Source: Epiperipatus broadwayi (Eukaryota > Onychophora > Udeonychophora > Euonychophora > Peripatidae). From it: DNA of 64,000 bases. The notes beneath the pieces are model-generated. The model did not search any database. It was given only the letters and a program-made list of their open reading frames with translations, and was not told the DNA's origin. This document shows positions 38,128 through 50,020 of this stretch, in pieces. The stretch lies in NCBI GenBank assembly GCA_028023455.1, contig JAQFVV010012405.1:8105291-8169290 (forward strand), given 5' to 3'. The stretch's first letter is position 1, and each line of letters opens with the position of its first letter. A program made the position numbers and the translations under genes.

Positions 38128-38515
38128 TGAAGACATTGCTTACAATGTTCAGAGTCCTGGATAGTGACCACCGGACAAATTAATTTTGTGGCACAGGGAT
38201 CTTTCAGAAATGAGGCAGGTGCAGATTTTCTGACTTATACTGACTTACACACTATTAAAAACGAAGCTTCAGTTGCCGATTCTCTTGATTGGACTTTGAC
38301 TAAGAAAAGGTCACTGTGAATGGCAGGAATTATCAACTGTCCATTTTCGACTTATGCTTTGGAAAATGAGATACGAGCTATGGGGATTCTCCTCTGAAAA
38401 AGTGACTTGCGGCTCATGCTGGATTTGCCCAGGGCACATTTTAAAAGAGGAATGATCCCTGCCAATCCATTACAGGTACTAAATTTTATCAGTCGACAGC
38501 TTTAAACTTATCCTT
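38128..38515 (+). pseudogene. Unidentified coding-like remnant
   Basis: This GC-richer island has one plus-strand frame open for about 125 codons except for two TGA stops (38319-38321 and 38397-38399). Readable pieces are FVAQGSFRNEAGADFLTYTD, DSLDWTLTKKRSL, NCPFSTYALENEIRAMGILL and LRLMLDLPRAHFKRG. I do not recognise the family. A donor-like CAG/GTACT lies at 38473-38480. It runs against the orientation of the surrounding family D element, so it may be a captured exon, part of an unrelated element or chance. Confidence 0.3.
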
Positions 38516-38619
38516 AACTAAACTTATTTCTATACTACCCTCATCTCTTAATTTCGAACCCTTATACACTCTTAATACAACTTAGATTGACTTTTATTTA
38601 TAGTATTTTAACCTTTCAA

Positions 38620-38870
38620 TATTATTTTTAATTCACATGAACATTATTTTAAATATTTATTTACATTAATCTTATAATATTATCTTTGAACCATTACGAA
38701 CATTATTTTACATATTTATTTAATCTTACAATACTATTCTAAACTATCACGGACATCACTTTACATATATATTTATATTACAATATTATTTTTAAACCAT
38801 TACGAATATTATTTTAAAATATCTATTTACACTGCAATATTTTTTTTTAAACTATTACTTTAACTTCCAT
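38620..38870. repeat. Diverged ~65-bp tandem repeats
   Basis: About four units share AACCATTACGAACATTATTT, then an ATATTTATTTA stretch and TACAATA(C/T)TATT. They lie in the internal region of family D. Confidence 0.6.
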
Positions 38871-39190
38871 ATTTAATGTGTGTATATTTAGAAAACTATT
38901 TGATTTTATTGCTCTTCATTATTATACCGATATTTGACTTGACTTAATTACTTTAAACCATTTATTTACTTTCTTTTATTAACTTGCGTGTATTCCAAAA
39001 AAAAAAATCTATTAGTTTATTATGAGTCATTCTTTCTTATTTTACTACGGATATATTACACTTATTTATTTAACTTCCTTATTAACGTGCGTGTACTCAG
39101 AAAACTATTTTACTTTCTTACGATTCATTATTATGCAAATATCTATTTGACTAACTTGATTTTATTCTAGAAATTCCATTATCTTTTTCA
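38871..39190. repeat. Diverged ~105-bp tandem repeats
   Basis: Three units share TTAA(C/T)GTGCGTGTA-like starts, AGAAAACTATTT, TCATTATTAT and a TTTGACT stretch. Mutation is heavy. The minus-strand relation to the gag-like gene places them in a 3' non-coding part. Confidence 0.5.
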
Positions 39191-39507
39191 TTTATTTAAT
39201 CCTACAGGCTTTACTTTTAAAACATTAATTTAACCCATTTATTTACGAGCATTTTTCTTTATTAATTAGTGCGTGGAGAGGGGGGGAAATATATTTTATT
39301 CTACGAAGCCTCTGTTATTACTATTGCTTTCAAACATTTAATTTATTATTATTCAGTTATTTTTAATTTTATTATTTTAGTTTTAAATAGAAGTTTCAGA
39401 TTTAAACTTCTCAAATTATTGACATTGGAATAATCATATTCGTGCTCATTGTCCATTTCCGGTCCTTTTTGTTTATTTCCTTTACTATTCCGCCCATTTA
39501 CTAACTT

Positions 39508-40276
39508 TTAAACTATGTCAGGCGGTTCCTTCTTTCTTTCTACTAACTCACTAACATAAATGATACTCCATATTCTCACATCTCTCCCTCGATTAAAATT
39601 TATTGCTTTATCTCTTTCTCGTTTTGTTCTGTTTTCTGCCTTGTAAATTAGAAAACCTTTAAGTTTCACAGACCTCCATGTTTTTCCTAACCGTGAATAT
39701 TTTTTCTTACGCTTTCTTTTTGTTTTAAATCTCCATCTAAAACGAACACGAACTTTTACTTTAACCTTTTTAATTTTTTGTAAAAACATTTCTACACTAT
39801 CTTCTACCTTGAACTTATGTCTCTTTTCTATTTCTTGATCTACATTTGTTTCTACCTTATCGGTCGCAATGCTATTTGATTCTAATTCAATTTCTGTTTC
39901 TTTGATCACCTCAACTTCCTTTTCATCTTCCTGACTTTCTTTAACTAAATCTACTTCTATGATCTCTTGGCTTTTCTCTACCTTTCCTCTAATTTCACCC
40001 CTCATTTCTCTAATTTCAGTTCTAAGTTCATTAATTTCTCCTTTAACCTGACTAATTTCTTTCTTCAATTCTGCTTTGAGTTCTAACTGGCTTTGTTTAA
40101 ATTTCTGACACAATTCTTCTTTGAGGTCTTGCTGACTTTGTTTGATTTCTTATCCTGAATTCTTGCATCATATCCATCAACATCTGCAACTCAGATATCT
40201 CTTCTTTTTCTTTTTCCACTAACTGTGGATTTTTAAAATATATTGGGCTTTCTACTGGCTCCATTTCTTTATTCAT
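39508..40276 (-). pseudogene. Gag-like coiled-coil protein, frameshifted
   Basis: The ATG at 40276-40274 begins MNKEMEPVESPIYFKNPQLV. After about 40 codons one frameshift near 40150 is needed to enter the 201-codon open frame 40113-39508. That frame is a Glu/Lys-rich coiled coil (LKAELKKEISQVKGEINELR), with a partial internal repeat (KQSQ-x-x-LK). An acidic segment and a strongly basic patch (KVKVRVRFRWRFKTKRKRKK) follow, and it ends EPPDIV. A coiled coil, acidic linker and basic tail beside an LTR fit a Gypsy-type gag. No zinc knuckle or major-homology motif is visible, so function is inferred from position. A host gene fragment is the alternative. Confidence 0.55.
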
Positions 40277-40748
40277 AGTTATGCTATTACTTTTTTTTAA
40301 AAAATTATCTTTTGCATTAACAAATCAAATATTATTATTGTTGTTTATTTTTCTTACTGAGACGGAAATATACGCTGACTCCCACCCTCTTCTGTCCATT
40401 TTTCTCTACCCGATCCTAACACTTTAGCTCCACCCACCTGTCTCTGATTTAACAGAATGATTTATTTTAACTAACATAAATAGTATAAATCTCTCTTCAT
40501 TTAAAGAAAAAAAAAAGGTTTCGGTCAATTCTTTTTTTATTTTTAAATTAATACCACTTTAAATACGTAATTTAGATTTTTATTTTTAAACAAGAAACAA
40601 AGTATTTAATTAACTGTCATTTTTTACAGGTTTTCCCCATATTGTCATGCTATTTGTGCCGGATGGTTCCACAGAATTAAGTATACTTACACGTATCTAT
40701 GTTTTGCTGGTTTCAAACTTCTTCATAATACATTTATAATCTTATAAA

Positions 40749-42315
40749 TGTTACGTGAACAAACTGGCACGTTCGAGCAAAATGGGAGATATTATTGATA
40801 GCTTTAACTCTCAACAATAACCCACCTTGGCTGCTAGGTTCAAACCCCTATTATCCAAACACTTTATTTGTTTCGGAGTAAACTCCAGGCGCCAGCTATC
40901 TATTCAGAAGAATAAACAATGTATTTGGTCAGTAGGCTCATAATCCAGCGCTCGAAACGATCCCAAAAACTAGCTCAGTCTAATTTTATTCAATAATAAA
41001 ATATAGAAAAAAGAATTGGTAAAAGAGATTGATAAAAAGAATTTGATAAAAGAATTGACCGACAAATAAAGTTTAAGTGTAAAGACAATTTATTTTAACT
41101 AGCATCAATTATACTAAATTTAAATATCTTTATAATTTTTAACTAACATAATATTGGTATTTTTGTCACACACATTTTAAATTAACACAATATATCTTAT
41201 GAAAAAGCAAAAATAATCTTTGACATTTAAATTATCTAACATTCACAAACATGCACATCAATAGTTCATTTTATGCATGCTTATAAAGTTCAAATTACTT
41301 GTCTCTGTAGGATTTACGAATTACAGTGGTGGCTACTACATATAAATGAGAATAATAAAATGTTTTACCTAGGATTTTTGGAACATGGACATAGAACTTC
41401 ATTTTCTTTAATTACTGCTTTAGGTGAGAATATTTCCAGCCGGCTGGGACATTTTCTTGAGGAGTTTTATTATTCTTCATGATTATTATTTCTGAAGACA
41501 GTTGAATATTGATGGAGGATTTCTGAGCTGTTAAGTAAACATTATTTCATGGGCAGGTCTTGCTGATGTTGTTGGACTAAGGGCTGAAATAAGAGTGTAT
41601 ATTCTGAAAGCTCCTCAGCACTGCATTTCTGTTTCTGAATATATAATATGAATTGCACTATTATCTTTGGTGAAACAAGACTGACACTAGACAAACTGAA
41701 AACTAGGCTGAAACTGGACATCCGATAAAAATCTAGCTGTTTATGTATACAAAGTATTTTTGTTTTAATATCCTCTGGCAATATGGTGTTGTTGAAATTC
41801 CTTTAATAACTAATCCTTTGACAACGTGTTTTTGAAGATTGTTTAATTAGTGGTAGCCATGACAAAACAGGTTGTTTTTATATCTTTAATTAGTAGCCCA
41901 CCGCTGTGTTTTTAAATATATTTCATTTCAATATTTATTTTCATGTGTTTTTCAATATGATTTTAACACTCATTTATTATATATCTTCTTAACAAGCTAA
42001 CATTTATTTTTATTTACCATCGCACATATATATGCATTTATTCTAATAGACTGGAATGAAAAGAGATTTATATTTTAACTTTTAATTTATAATAATAACA
42101 CTCTTTAACTTTTATGAACTCTTAGTTTTATCTTTTCTAACCAAAACTCCCCTTCCCTCCTTTTAATCAATTATTTTCTAACTTTTATTTCAAACTCTTT
42201 TACGAAAATAAACTGTAATAAACTCTTCAACATTTAAATACGTTTTCTTTTACAAAAAATTATTTTAATAATTTTTTTAGATAAATTAGTATGTGCCAAT
42301 TTCAATATTGGTACA
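40749..42315 (-). repeat. Family D 5' LTR (element orientation)
   Basis: The LTR runs from TGTTACGTG to ATTGGTACA, 1567 bp, followed by ATAT. On the minus strand it starts with a palindromic TGTACCAAT...ATTGGCACA. Its left part resembles 31340-31500. The frames at 41273-41482 and 41542-41781 inside it are not gene-like. Confidence 0.65.
41875..41883 (-). promoter_or_regulatory. TATA box in family D LTR
   Basis: TATAAAAAC on the minus strand, about 430 bp from the LTR start. Confidence 0.45.
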
Positions 42316-42370
42316 ATATGTAATGATAAATAATATTTTAATACTGAATAAAAATAATGTCATGTGAAAT
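42316..42370 (+). repeat. Short repeat X, copy 2
   Basis: ATATGTAATGATAAATAAT through AATGTCATGTGA matches 37612-37665. It is cut on the left by the family D LTR and on the right by the LINE fragment. Confidence 0.7.
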
Positions 42371-42384
42371 TTTACCAATTGATG

Positions 42385-43173
42385 AAATGCGATGCACTGA
42401 GACTTCTCCTTTTTCAAAGTCAGGAATCTTTCACCCACTATGCTTAGAGAAACCTGTTACCCACTTTACCATTTCTTTCCATTCCCCACCCTAAGTTTTA
42501 CCCATATTCTTCTCTATCCTGCTCCATCCCATTTTCACAACATAACCTTTGTCAACTCCATGGCCTTTATATCTAAAACCCTCTCATTTTTTTTGCAACA
42601 CAATATTAAAACCAAGAACCCACCTTCTATATAATACATTTGTTTATATTGATTCTTTCACAAATTCATTATTTGTACCCTTTCTTCTTGCAGGTATTTA
42701 CATTCAATTAACATATGGCTAATATTTTCTATGCCTTCCTTACACAACTTGCAAACTAAATCACCCACATTTTTCCATTTATGTGTATATTCCCTTGGAG
42801 CTAAATATTCTGTACAAGCCTTAAATAGTAAACTACTTTCCTTGCTATTATTATAAATTAACTCACACCCAATATTCTGTTTACTTCTATATATATTTAA
42901 ACTCTTTTTACCCTCCATACTAGTTCTCCATCTTTCCAACTCTCTATTCTTTGCTAATGCATTAATTCTTTTATCCCATTCCTTGCCATTATAACACTCA
43001 ACAATTCTCCTAACACAATTATCCCACCTTTTGTATAAATATACTAACATAAATTCTTTATTGAAATCTTCTGCATACCATAATATATTTCTCACCCATC
43101 TTGTTGCCTGCCCTTTACTCAAAACCCAGTTAAATACTATTTTGACTATTCTCTTATTATCCATAAACTGCAT
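42385..43173 (-). pseudogene. Type I LINE 3' fragment, copy 2
   Basis: A 171-codon open minus-strand frame (43173-42658) starts MQFMDNKRIVKIVFNWVLS and carries ATRWVRN, YLYKRWDNCVRRIVECYNG and an intact zinc knuckle CKLCKEGIENISHMLIEC (C-x2-C-x8-H-x4-C). The 3' UTR down to 42385 matches 341-560. It is the best preserved tail of this family in the window, 5'-truncated so that RT is absent. Confidence 0.85.
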
Positions 43174-43182
43174 GTGATGTGA

Positions 43183-43876
43183 TGCATTGTGACTTCTCCT
43201 TAAACAGAGTCAGGAATCTCTCAGCAACTATGCCCAGATAAACCTGTTAGTCACTTTACCTTCCCTTTTCATTCTCCACCCTAAGTTTTCCCATAATCTG
43301 CTCCATCCCATTTCCACAACATAATCTTTGTCAACTCTATGGCTTTATATCTTAATCCCCTTATCTTTTTCCAACCCAGCATAAAAACCAATAACCCACT
43401 TTCTGTATAATCACTTTGTTCATATTTATTCTTCCATAACTTCATTATATGTACCCTTTCTGCTTTCAAGCATTTACATTGAATTAACAGATGCCTAATA
43501 TTTTTTATGCCTCCCTTACACAATTTTCAGACTAAATCATCCATATTTTTCCATTTACATGTATATTCTCTTGTTGCTAAAAATCCTGTTCGAGCCTTAA
43601 ACAATAAACTACTTTTCTTGCTATTATCATAAATTAACTAGCATCCAATGTTCCGTTTACTTATTTAAACTCTTTTTACTCTCCATACTAGTTCTCCAAC
43701 TCTCCAACTCCCTATTCTTTATTAATGCATCTATTCTTTTATCCCATTCCTTACCACTATAACACTCAACAATCCTCCTAACACAATCATCCCACCTTTT
43801 GTATAAGTATACTGATATAAATTCTTTATCTAAATCTTTTGCATACTGCATTACCTTTCTCACCCATCTTGTTGCT
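43183..43876 (-). pseudogene. Type I LINE 3' fragment, copy 3
   Basis: It has the same tail as copy 2, in frames 43657-43920 (TRWVRKVMQYAKDLDKEF) and 43281-43523 (CKGGIKNIRHLLIQCKC), with a stop between them and the first knuckle cysteines displaced. It ends near 43183, ten bases from the 5' end of copy 2, so the two truncated copies lie head to tail. Confidence 0.8.
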
Positions 43877-43889
43877 GCAATATTTAAAT

Positions 43890-43977
43890 AATTGAACTGA
43901 CCTCTAGTGGCCAGGTTCAATAGCTTTTTTCTACTCTAAAAAGTTAGTAAATATGGACACTAGAGGGAAGTTCGATT
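43890..43977. repeat. Small terminal-inverted-repeat element
   Basis: AATTGAACTGACCTCTAGTG (43890) and its imperfect reverse complement ending AGTTCGATT (43977) bound an 88-bp stretch. The 23-bp arms differ at about four positions. It could be a tiny MITE or a chance feature. Confidence 0.4.
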
Positions 43978-43985
43978 ATTATTTA

Positions 43986-44510
43986 AAATAGAACTGATAA
44001 ATTTCACATAACATTATATTTATTCAATATATATGTAAAGGTGATCCCATAATTATTCTCCCTCTCAAAAAAATAAAACGTATAAACATTCATTATCCAT
44101 ACTGTAATAAATGTTGATGATGATAAAATGCAGAAGATATAATGTCTAATTTTATGTGCATTGAATCTTTAAGTGTGAAATAAAAGTTACTTAGGTCTTT
44201 TGGTATATTTATTTGAAATATGAATAATTGTTGTTGTTTTTTTTGTTGAAAATTTAAAAGTAAAGAATCAAACTTACCAATTCTGATTTTTTTTTAAAAA
44301 AAAACATCTTACTTTTTGCCTTTTTATTATCATATAAAGGTAAAAAATATAATTCTTTTTTTTTTCGTGCATATAAATAAATACTTAGTACAAATACTTA
44401 TAAAACAATAAATATTGTATTATTTAATAAATAAAAAAACATCTTTTGCTAATGTCTCATTGCTTCCTTAATATAACATATATATTGTGATATACATGTT
44501 ATTATTTATA
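43986..44510. other. AT-rich gap, no gene seen
   Basis: Nothing recognisable lies here. Confidence 0.4.
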
Positions 44511-44657
44511 ATTCCCTTTGTAGTTTTTTTTTTTTTTTCATATGTCATAGCATCGGCCGGGACGCGAACCCACAACCGTCTGCAACCAACTACTTGCTTG
44601 GCAAGGCGGCTGCGATGACCTCTCGGCTAACAACGCTTGACATTCCCTTTGTAGTTT
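44511..44657 (-). mobile_element. tRNA-derived SINE copy 2 with 16-bp TSD
   Basis: The perfect duplicate ATTCCCTTTGTAGTTT occurs at 44511-44526 and 44642-44657. Between them, on the minus strand, are a tRNA-Leu-like head, a short trailer CTATGACATATG and an A run (T14-16 at 44525-44538). In the head, A box TAGCCGAGAGG and B box GGTTCGCGTCC are separated by a long variable arm. The acceptor halves GCGTTGT and CCGATGC pair at six of seven positions counting G-U. The poly(A) and target duplication show LINE-driven retroposition of an RNA polymerase III transcript. It matches the copy at 4655-4751. Confidence 0.9.
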
Positions 44658-45661
44658 ATGAGTAACTAAATAAAGAAAGCAATTAAAGGTTTTATATTTA
44701 ATAAATATGTTCATTAATTTGGGATAAATGTAGAGTGAATGGATACTTTATTTATTAAATTTAAAAATGAAATATTTTATGAAATCGAATGATAACAATG
44801 CCTTATTAAAATTAGAAGAAAAATAATCATAGGTCCATGAGCTAGTGTTTAAAAAGAAAAAGGACTGCATCATTATTTTTTGTTTGTTTGTTGCCAAACG
44901 ATAAAACAAACTCTGAAGAAAATATACACACATTTTTCTTTAAACTTATGCTTTACTTTCGCCTATTTTTATCAATAGAATGTGGGTTTGTAGCAAAGCA
45001 ATGATATACTGTGCATAGAAAATTACTTAGGAGTGAAAGAGCACAAACTTCCTTCCCCTCAATTGATATCTGTATGATTAAAACAGAATGATTAACAATA
45101 AATGTTATGCCAACTGTCATGGAGCTAAGACCATTAAATTTACTATGGTTTACAATATCTACGGGGGGGAATATTGCTATTTATGAGACAATGATGCTTT
45201 GTTAGCATTGTTCTTGTATTTTATGTTTTCCATTACAATATATATTATTAATCTTAACAGTGTATTATATGTAGTGGCATCTAGATTTTGTTCCCTAAAT
45301 TGCAATATTTTTTCCATCATTTAATTAGTTATAATTTTTTTATTGCTATATATTGCACATAATAGCTGTATAAGAAAAAAAGTGTTGTAATTCAAGTAAA
45401 AATCTAGATATCACTATATATATATAATGCTCTGCTAACATCCATAATATATATTATAACAATCTAGGAAGAACTATGTTTAAATAATAAAGTTTATGGC
45501 CATTTAAGAATCATCATCATCATAAAACCAAAAAATGGAATTCACATATGTGTGCTTTCATTTTATTCTGACAAAAATAACTATTCTAAGCATCTATTAT
45601 TAATCCTACCTATTCCATGTGCCTTGGCAATGAAAAACTGTTTGAATGTACATGAATATAT
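44658..45661. other. AT-rich gap, no gene seen
   Basis: Short chance frames only. Confidence 0.4.
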
Positions 45662-46768
45662 TGTAATGGTATGGAAATATATAGGTATAAATACAGGGAT
45701 AATATGGGAAGATGGGAAACTATCATCATCCCCATAAAATAACTAATCAAATTAAATATAAAATTAATACAGTGAATAAAAATAGAGTTAACATGGGCTA
45801 ACAGATATAAGTAGTTATAACAACTATACTTATAAACTGCATTACCAACATTACAGAATAATAATAATCATTAATCATCAACAATCAACAAAGAACAGTC
45901 AAAAATCAACACTCAGTTTTGTTACTGGGTTTGAAAGGGGTCCACTATAGACAAGCTAATTATCCAGTCACTGCCAAACTTAGGGCAGTAATACAACATA
46001 AACCTCTGTCACCATAGTACTATTAATATATTGGTTAATTATATACTAAATTCTACTAAAACAAAAATATAAAAATGTAGTGTATGAACTTTAAAGATGA
46101 TACCCTTACACCATTCAGGATTATCATCTGGATATCCAAACACTAATATACATTTAACTAACCATTATCCTATAACCTAACTCTGGAAGCAAGAATTCTT
46201 TGAATTGTTACTGTGAGCAAGAGACAAATAAAAATAACATATTTGCAAGTTATTTTAAATAATTTATAGGTTTACTCAACTATAATTAGTTTTACTGAGA
46301 TAATTTGAAAATTACCTCAAACTCCAAGTTGTATTAAAATCACACATACTGTCAATTCATGGAACTGATAGTTGGAGAAATAAAGACATTAACATGAGCA
46401 TTTTTGAATGATTTAATAAAGTAATTGATTAATAATAAGAAATTTGTTTTAAAATGACATGATTCTTCAAATTAAAATAAAAAATGTTTTGTAAATTAAT
46501 GATCAGAGAGAATAAAAAAATTGTTTACTTTATTTTATACTTTTTTTCTCTCTTTTACAATTCTTTATAACATTTTAAATATTAAACTTATGTTTAACAT
46601 ATCTGAAAATTCTAATATTATATGATAGAAAATAATAATTACCCCTTATTCTTAAAAAACATATGGGAAGATTAAATAATATTTTCCCAAACATTATTTA
46701 ACTCTAAACATAAGGAGCATACTGCTGACTATTATTGCCAATACAGCAATGTAGCAAAATTGCTTACA
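45662..46768 (-). mobile_element. Solo LTR, family C copy 2
   Basis: The LTR starts TGTAATGGTATGG and ends with the palindrome TGTAGCAAAATTGCTTACA. It shares with 50757-51787 the segments GTTATAACAACTATACTTATA, CATTAATCATCAACAATCAA and GGTCCACTATAGACA, and with 10081 the ATCATCATC and TGGCCAACT-type segments. It is 1.1 kb with no coding. ATAT precedes it, but the bases after it do not match. Confidence 0.7.
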
Positions 46769-47449
46769 TTACCCTGAACTAATATTTGAAATTAAACTGA
46801 TTTGATTCTCTTTTTAGATATCTTAGTTTCTTTCATCCAATTTTATTTCACAATAAAAAGAAAATTCAATGTTAGTTAAGCTCAGCTGTATATTAATATT
46901 ATTACAGGATTGCAAGCTGGGATATAATTCATTAAACCTTTTGGTCCAAAGTATTTCATTTTGTAGATATAAATTTTATTTCTATAGTTAGGGTGTTTAT
47001 TGGTGTATATACATGTTGCTTCTGGCACTATAATGGACAGAAAAACTCACTACAGAACACCCCTGTATATAATGCAGCATGAACCTATAAAAGCTAACTT
47101 AATTTAAACACAAACACATTTTACTACCCAGAGGATATATTGAAAAAAATACCAAAGGAATGTTTAGCCAAGTGGAAAGTATTGTTCATTTACTTTATGA
47201 TTCTTATAGATTGAAGATGCATGACACAGTTCTGTGTTGCATAAGCAACCACAGTATTTGACTGATTGACAGTTCTGCTCCTCTGAGGGGCTTATTTGGA
47301 AAGATTTTAAACCTTAGGTATGTGTAGTCTTGAGATTAAACTTTTGGAAAATCATGACGGTACTATATCAATATATCTATGAGAACATCACCTATTCACC
47401 CTCAGGACTGAAATCACTTTTAATTTACTCTATCTGTATGACATACTAT
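46769..47449. other. AT-rich gap, no gene seen
   Basis: I found no gene or repeat in this stretch. Confidence 0.4.
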
Positions 47450-49606
47450 TGTAACGATCTGGAGAATAGCTTAACATAAATCTGCACTACAGGGCGCCAT
47501 CTAGGCATTTGAACCTAGAAAAATTTATAAAGTAGGCAGATATGTAAGTCAAAAAAAAAAATTTTTTTTGTTTTTAAATTTTGATTCCGGTCATTAGCCC
47601 AAGTCACTAGCTCAGGGAGTAGCAAAGATTTAATAATATAATATCTTATCTAATTATATTTCAATATTAAAAAGATAAATAAAATAAGCCACTGCCAGTA
47701 ATTAGCACACAACATTTATTTATGCACATATATATAAGATTTAAAATTATTTTAGTATTAGTTTTACATTTTAAAATTTAACTTACATTTTTAACTTTGA
47801 TTTTGACTTTAATTTACATTTAGTTTTTATAAATTTACATTTTAATTTTTTTATAAGTTTGCACAGATGGGATTATAAAAGCTTGTTTTAATATGTTGAG
47901 TATAGATCGGTTACATAGATTACAACAGTCAAAAACATTTCAAAATAAACATAAACGATCAAAATACAAAATTATTGATACCATCAATTGCATAGGGAAT
48001 ACAAGAAACCCCAGGGTGTTCATCATAAGACACCACAGTGACACAATAACTTAAAAGACATCTGAATAAATACATTTTAGATACTCACCGTAAGGTATCA
48101 TTATTTATTGAATGTCTATATATTTTGATCAAATATGAAAACCAAAAACATAATCAACTGGTAACGAACCCATGCAAGTGTCTATACCCAACTTAAATTT
48201 AATGCAATTTTATTTATCGGTGTCGAGTATGAATGGACTACATAGATTTGCATTTGAAGATAAAACATTCTATCCCCATTTAACCTTAGGCTAAAAATTC
48301 GCAGTCAACCTGTCGTCAATCCATCTGATATATCGATGTATTCAATGTAATATAAATACGGCAACACCAAATAAGTTAAGATAAGACATTGACTCTGTCA
48401 GATAGGAATATTACATCTATCTAACGAGAAGAACAATAAAAAAAACTCCATAGAAATGGACTGCAGTCATTTTGCCGACTTACGATCGCATTCCCTAGGC
48501 AAGAGGAAGTGTGCGGCGTATACAAGCGAGTCTGCCCATAGTGAATCTCGAATTACATCTACTAACTACATCAATATATCCAATTCATCGACCCAATTCA
48601 ACCATGAAACAAATAACCTAAGATTACCCTCCCCTAATATAACTTTACAAATCTATATAGCCATTCACACCCGACTAAAGTTTAACATGTATGTAATTTA
48701 GTCTAATGAAAAACAAAAATCATAATAGAAACTTAAAAGAACAAAAAAAAATAAATGGAAATGATTTTAAATAAAATAAAAAAAATACATCAAATGACAT
48801 TATTAATATTAATTTACGTTGGTCAGATAGGATTCTATTTGTATTATTTAAATACGGAAAGTTTTTAATTTAATGTTCATTAATTATAAAGTTCTTATGT
48901 TTTTAACATGTCCATAGTTTTATCCGTTGCTTGCCATGAATGTGAATTCCCACACCGTCCTAAAGAGATTGTTTGAGTTAGCCGTTGTTTTTTTATTTAT
49001 CTGGAGGTCTTTAGTTTAGTTGGTCCTCAATGTATAAAACGATAGTTCATTTCTCTTTCTTTCTTAGCAGAACTGAAGGGATTGAATAGTGCGTCTTTTC
49101 AATCTCTTCTCCTTCGACTCCGCACTAACACATATCTGTACTCTCGTAATAATTTTTAATAATTTTCAAACTTGTCCTTTTATATTAATTTGAAGGATTG
49201 AATTTACATTGTGTCATTGATGAGATGGTCTTTTCGCTGAGGTCCAATTCCATTGTTTTTCTCTCCTATCTGACCGATGTTTTTACATTTAAATGCCCAA
49301 GGCTAGTTTACATTTCTAATTAAAACAATCATTTCCATTTCTGATTAATTAATGTGTTTTCAAACTTAAAGATATATTTTTATCTTTAAATCTCTACTAA
49401 AAATTTAGTTTTTAAACACTTTTTCTTTAATAAAGTTTTCGTTTAATTTTTTTTTTTTTTTATCTGTGCGATTTATATATACGAGTTTAAGATGATATTT
49501 AATTTCAATTTTTAATTCTTAAAGAAAATTTTTAAATGTGAACTTTTTATTTTAATTTCATGTTTAATAATAAAAACACAATGTAACGTCATCTGTGCTT
49601 GTTACA
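47450..49606 (-). mobile_element. Family B LTR copy 2
   Basis: The LTR runs from TGTAACGATCTGGAG to GTGCTTGTTACA, 2157 bp, flanked by CTAT on both sides (47446-47449 and 49607-49610). On the minus strand it starts TGTAACAAGC and has the palindrome with ACGTTACA. It is longer than copies 3 and 4, with an extra block around 47770-48240. The 81-codon frame at 48456-48701 is not a gene. It is either a solo LTR or the 3' LTR of the Gypsy fragment to its right. Confidence 0.8.
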
Positions 49607-50020
49607 CTATATATTTTTAGAAAAAGATCTTAATGACCAAGCATTATGTTCCTTTTCTTTTCCTCCCTCTACTTGTAGAAAGGCATTATTGCCATACTGT
49701 CTTATAATTTGATATGGACCATCCATCATATAGCATTTGAAATTTTTTTGTAAATATTTTTTCATTCTAGTTGAATTGCAATGGGTTAGTGACCTACTCA
49801 GATTTTATTTATCTTCAGCTCTGCTATTAATTTCCCTTATTATCCGGGTCTCCCTCACATTATCTTTATTCTTTCCCCAAATAGCTCTATCTTTATAGTG
49901 GTTTTCACTCTCATTTTGGAAAATACCCTATATTGAAAGTTGGGTGAGTCAAAATTTCCTTTTTCTAGTTTTTATGAGATTGTTATCTTAACAACAATCA
50001 ACCATTATCAGATTAATACA
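49607..50020 (-). pseudogene. Gypsy integrase C-terminus (GPY/F module)
   Basis: The minus strand carries a frame open for about 100 codons except for one TAA. It begins ENHYKDRAIWGKNKD, passes STRMKKYLQKNF and ends in DGPYQIIRQYGNNAFLQVEG, then KEHNAWSLRSF and a stop at 49607-49609. The GPY box followed by a hydrophobic strand and conserved Asn-Asn-Ala is the C-terminal GPY/F module of Ty3/Gypsy integrases, which act in joining cDNA to the chromosome. Upstream DDE-domain sequence is scrambled; an S-DNG trace is legible near 50010. The domain ends exactly at LTR B2. Confidence 0.75.

Larger units (their letters stand above)
37870..42315 (-). mobile_element. Decayed LTR retrotransposon, family D
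   Basis: The ~90-bp end of an LTR (37870-37960, ending TTTCAATATTGGTACA) is repeated at the end of a full LTR (40749-42315). This brackets a 2.8-kb internal region that holds a gag-like gene on the minus strand. The right flank is ATAT. No primer-binding site is evident beside 40749, and no protease, RT or integrase was found. The element is therefore either deleted for pol or a composite. Orientation is right to left, as for families A-C. Confidence 0.6.

Noticed and set aside
44543-44636. Functional tRNA-Leu gene on the minus strand
   Set aside because: The 16-bp target duplication and A tail show it is a retroposed copy; the anticodon arm is also irregular.
48456-48701. 81-codon ORF inside a family B LTR
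   Set aside because: The frame is not kept in the other three copies of the LTR.
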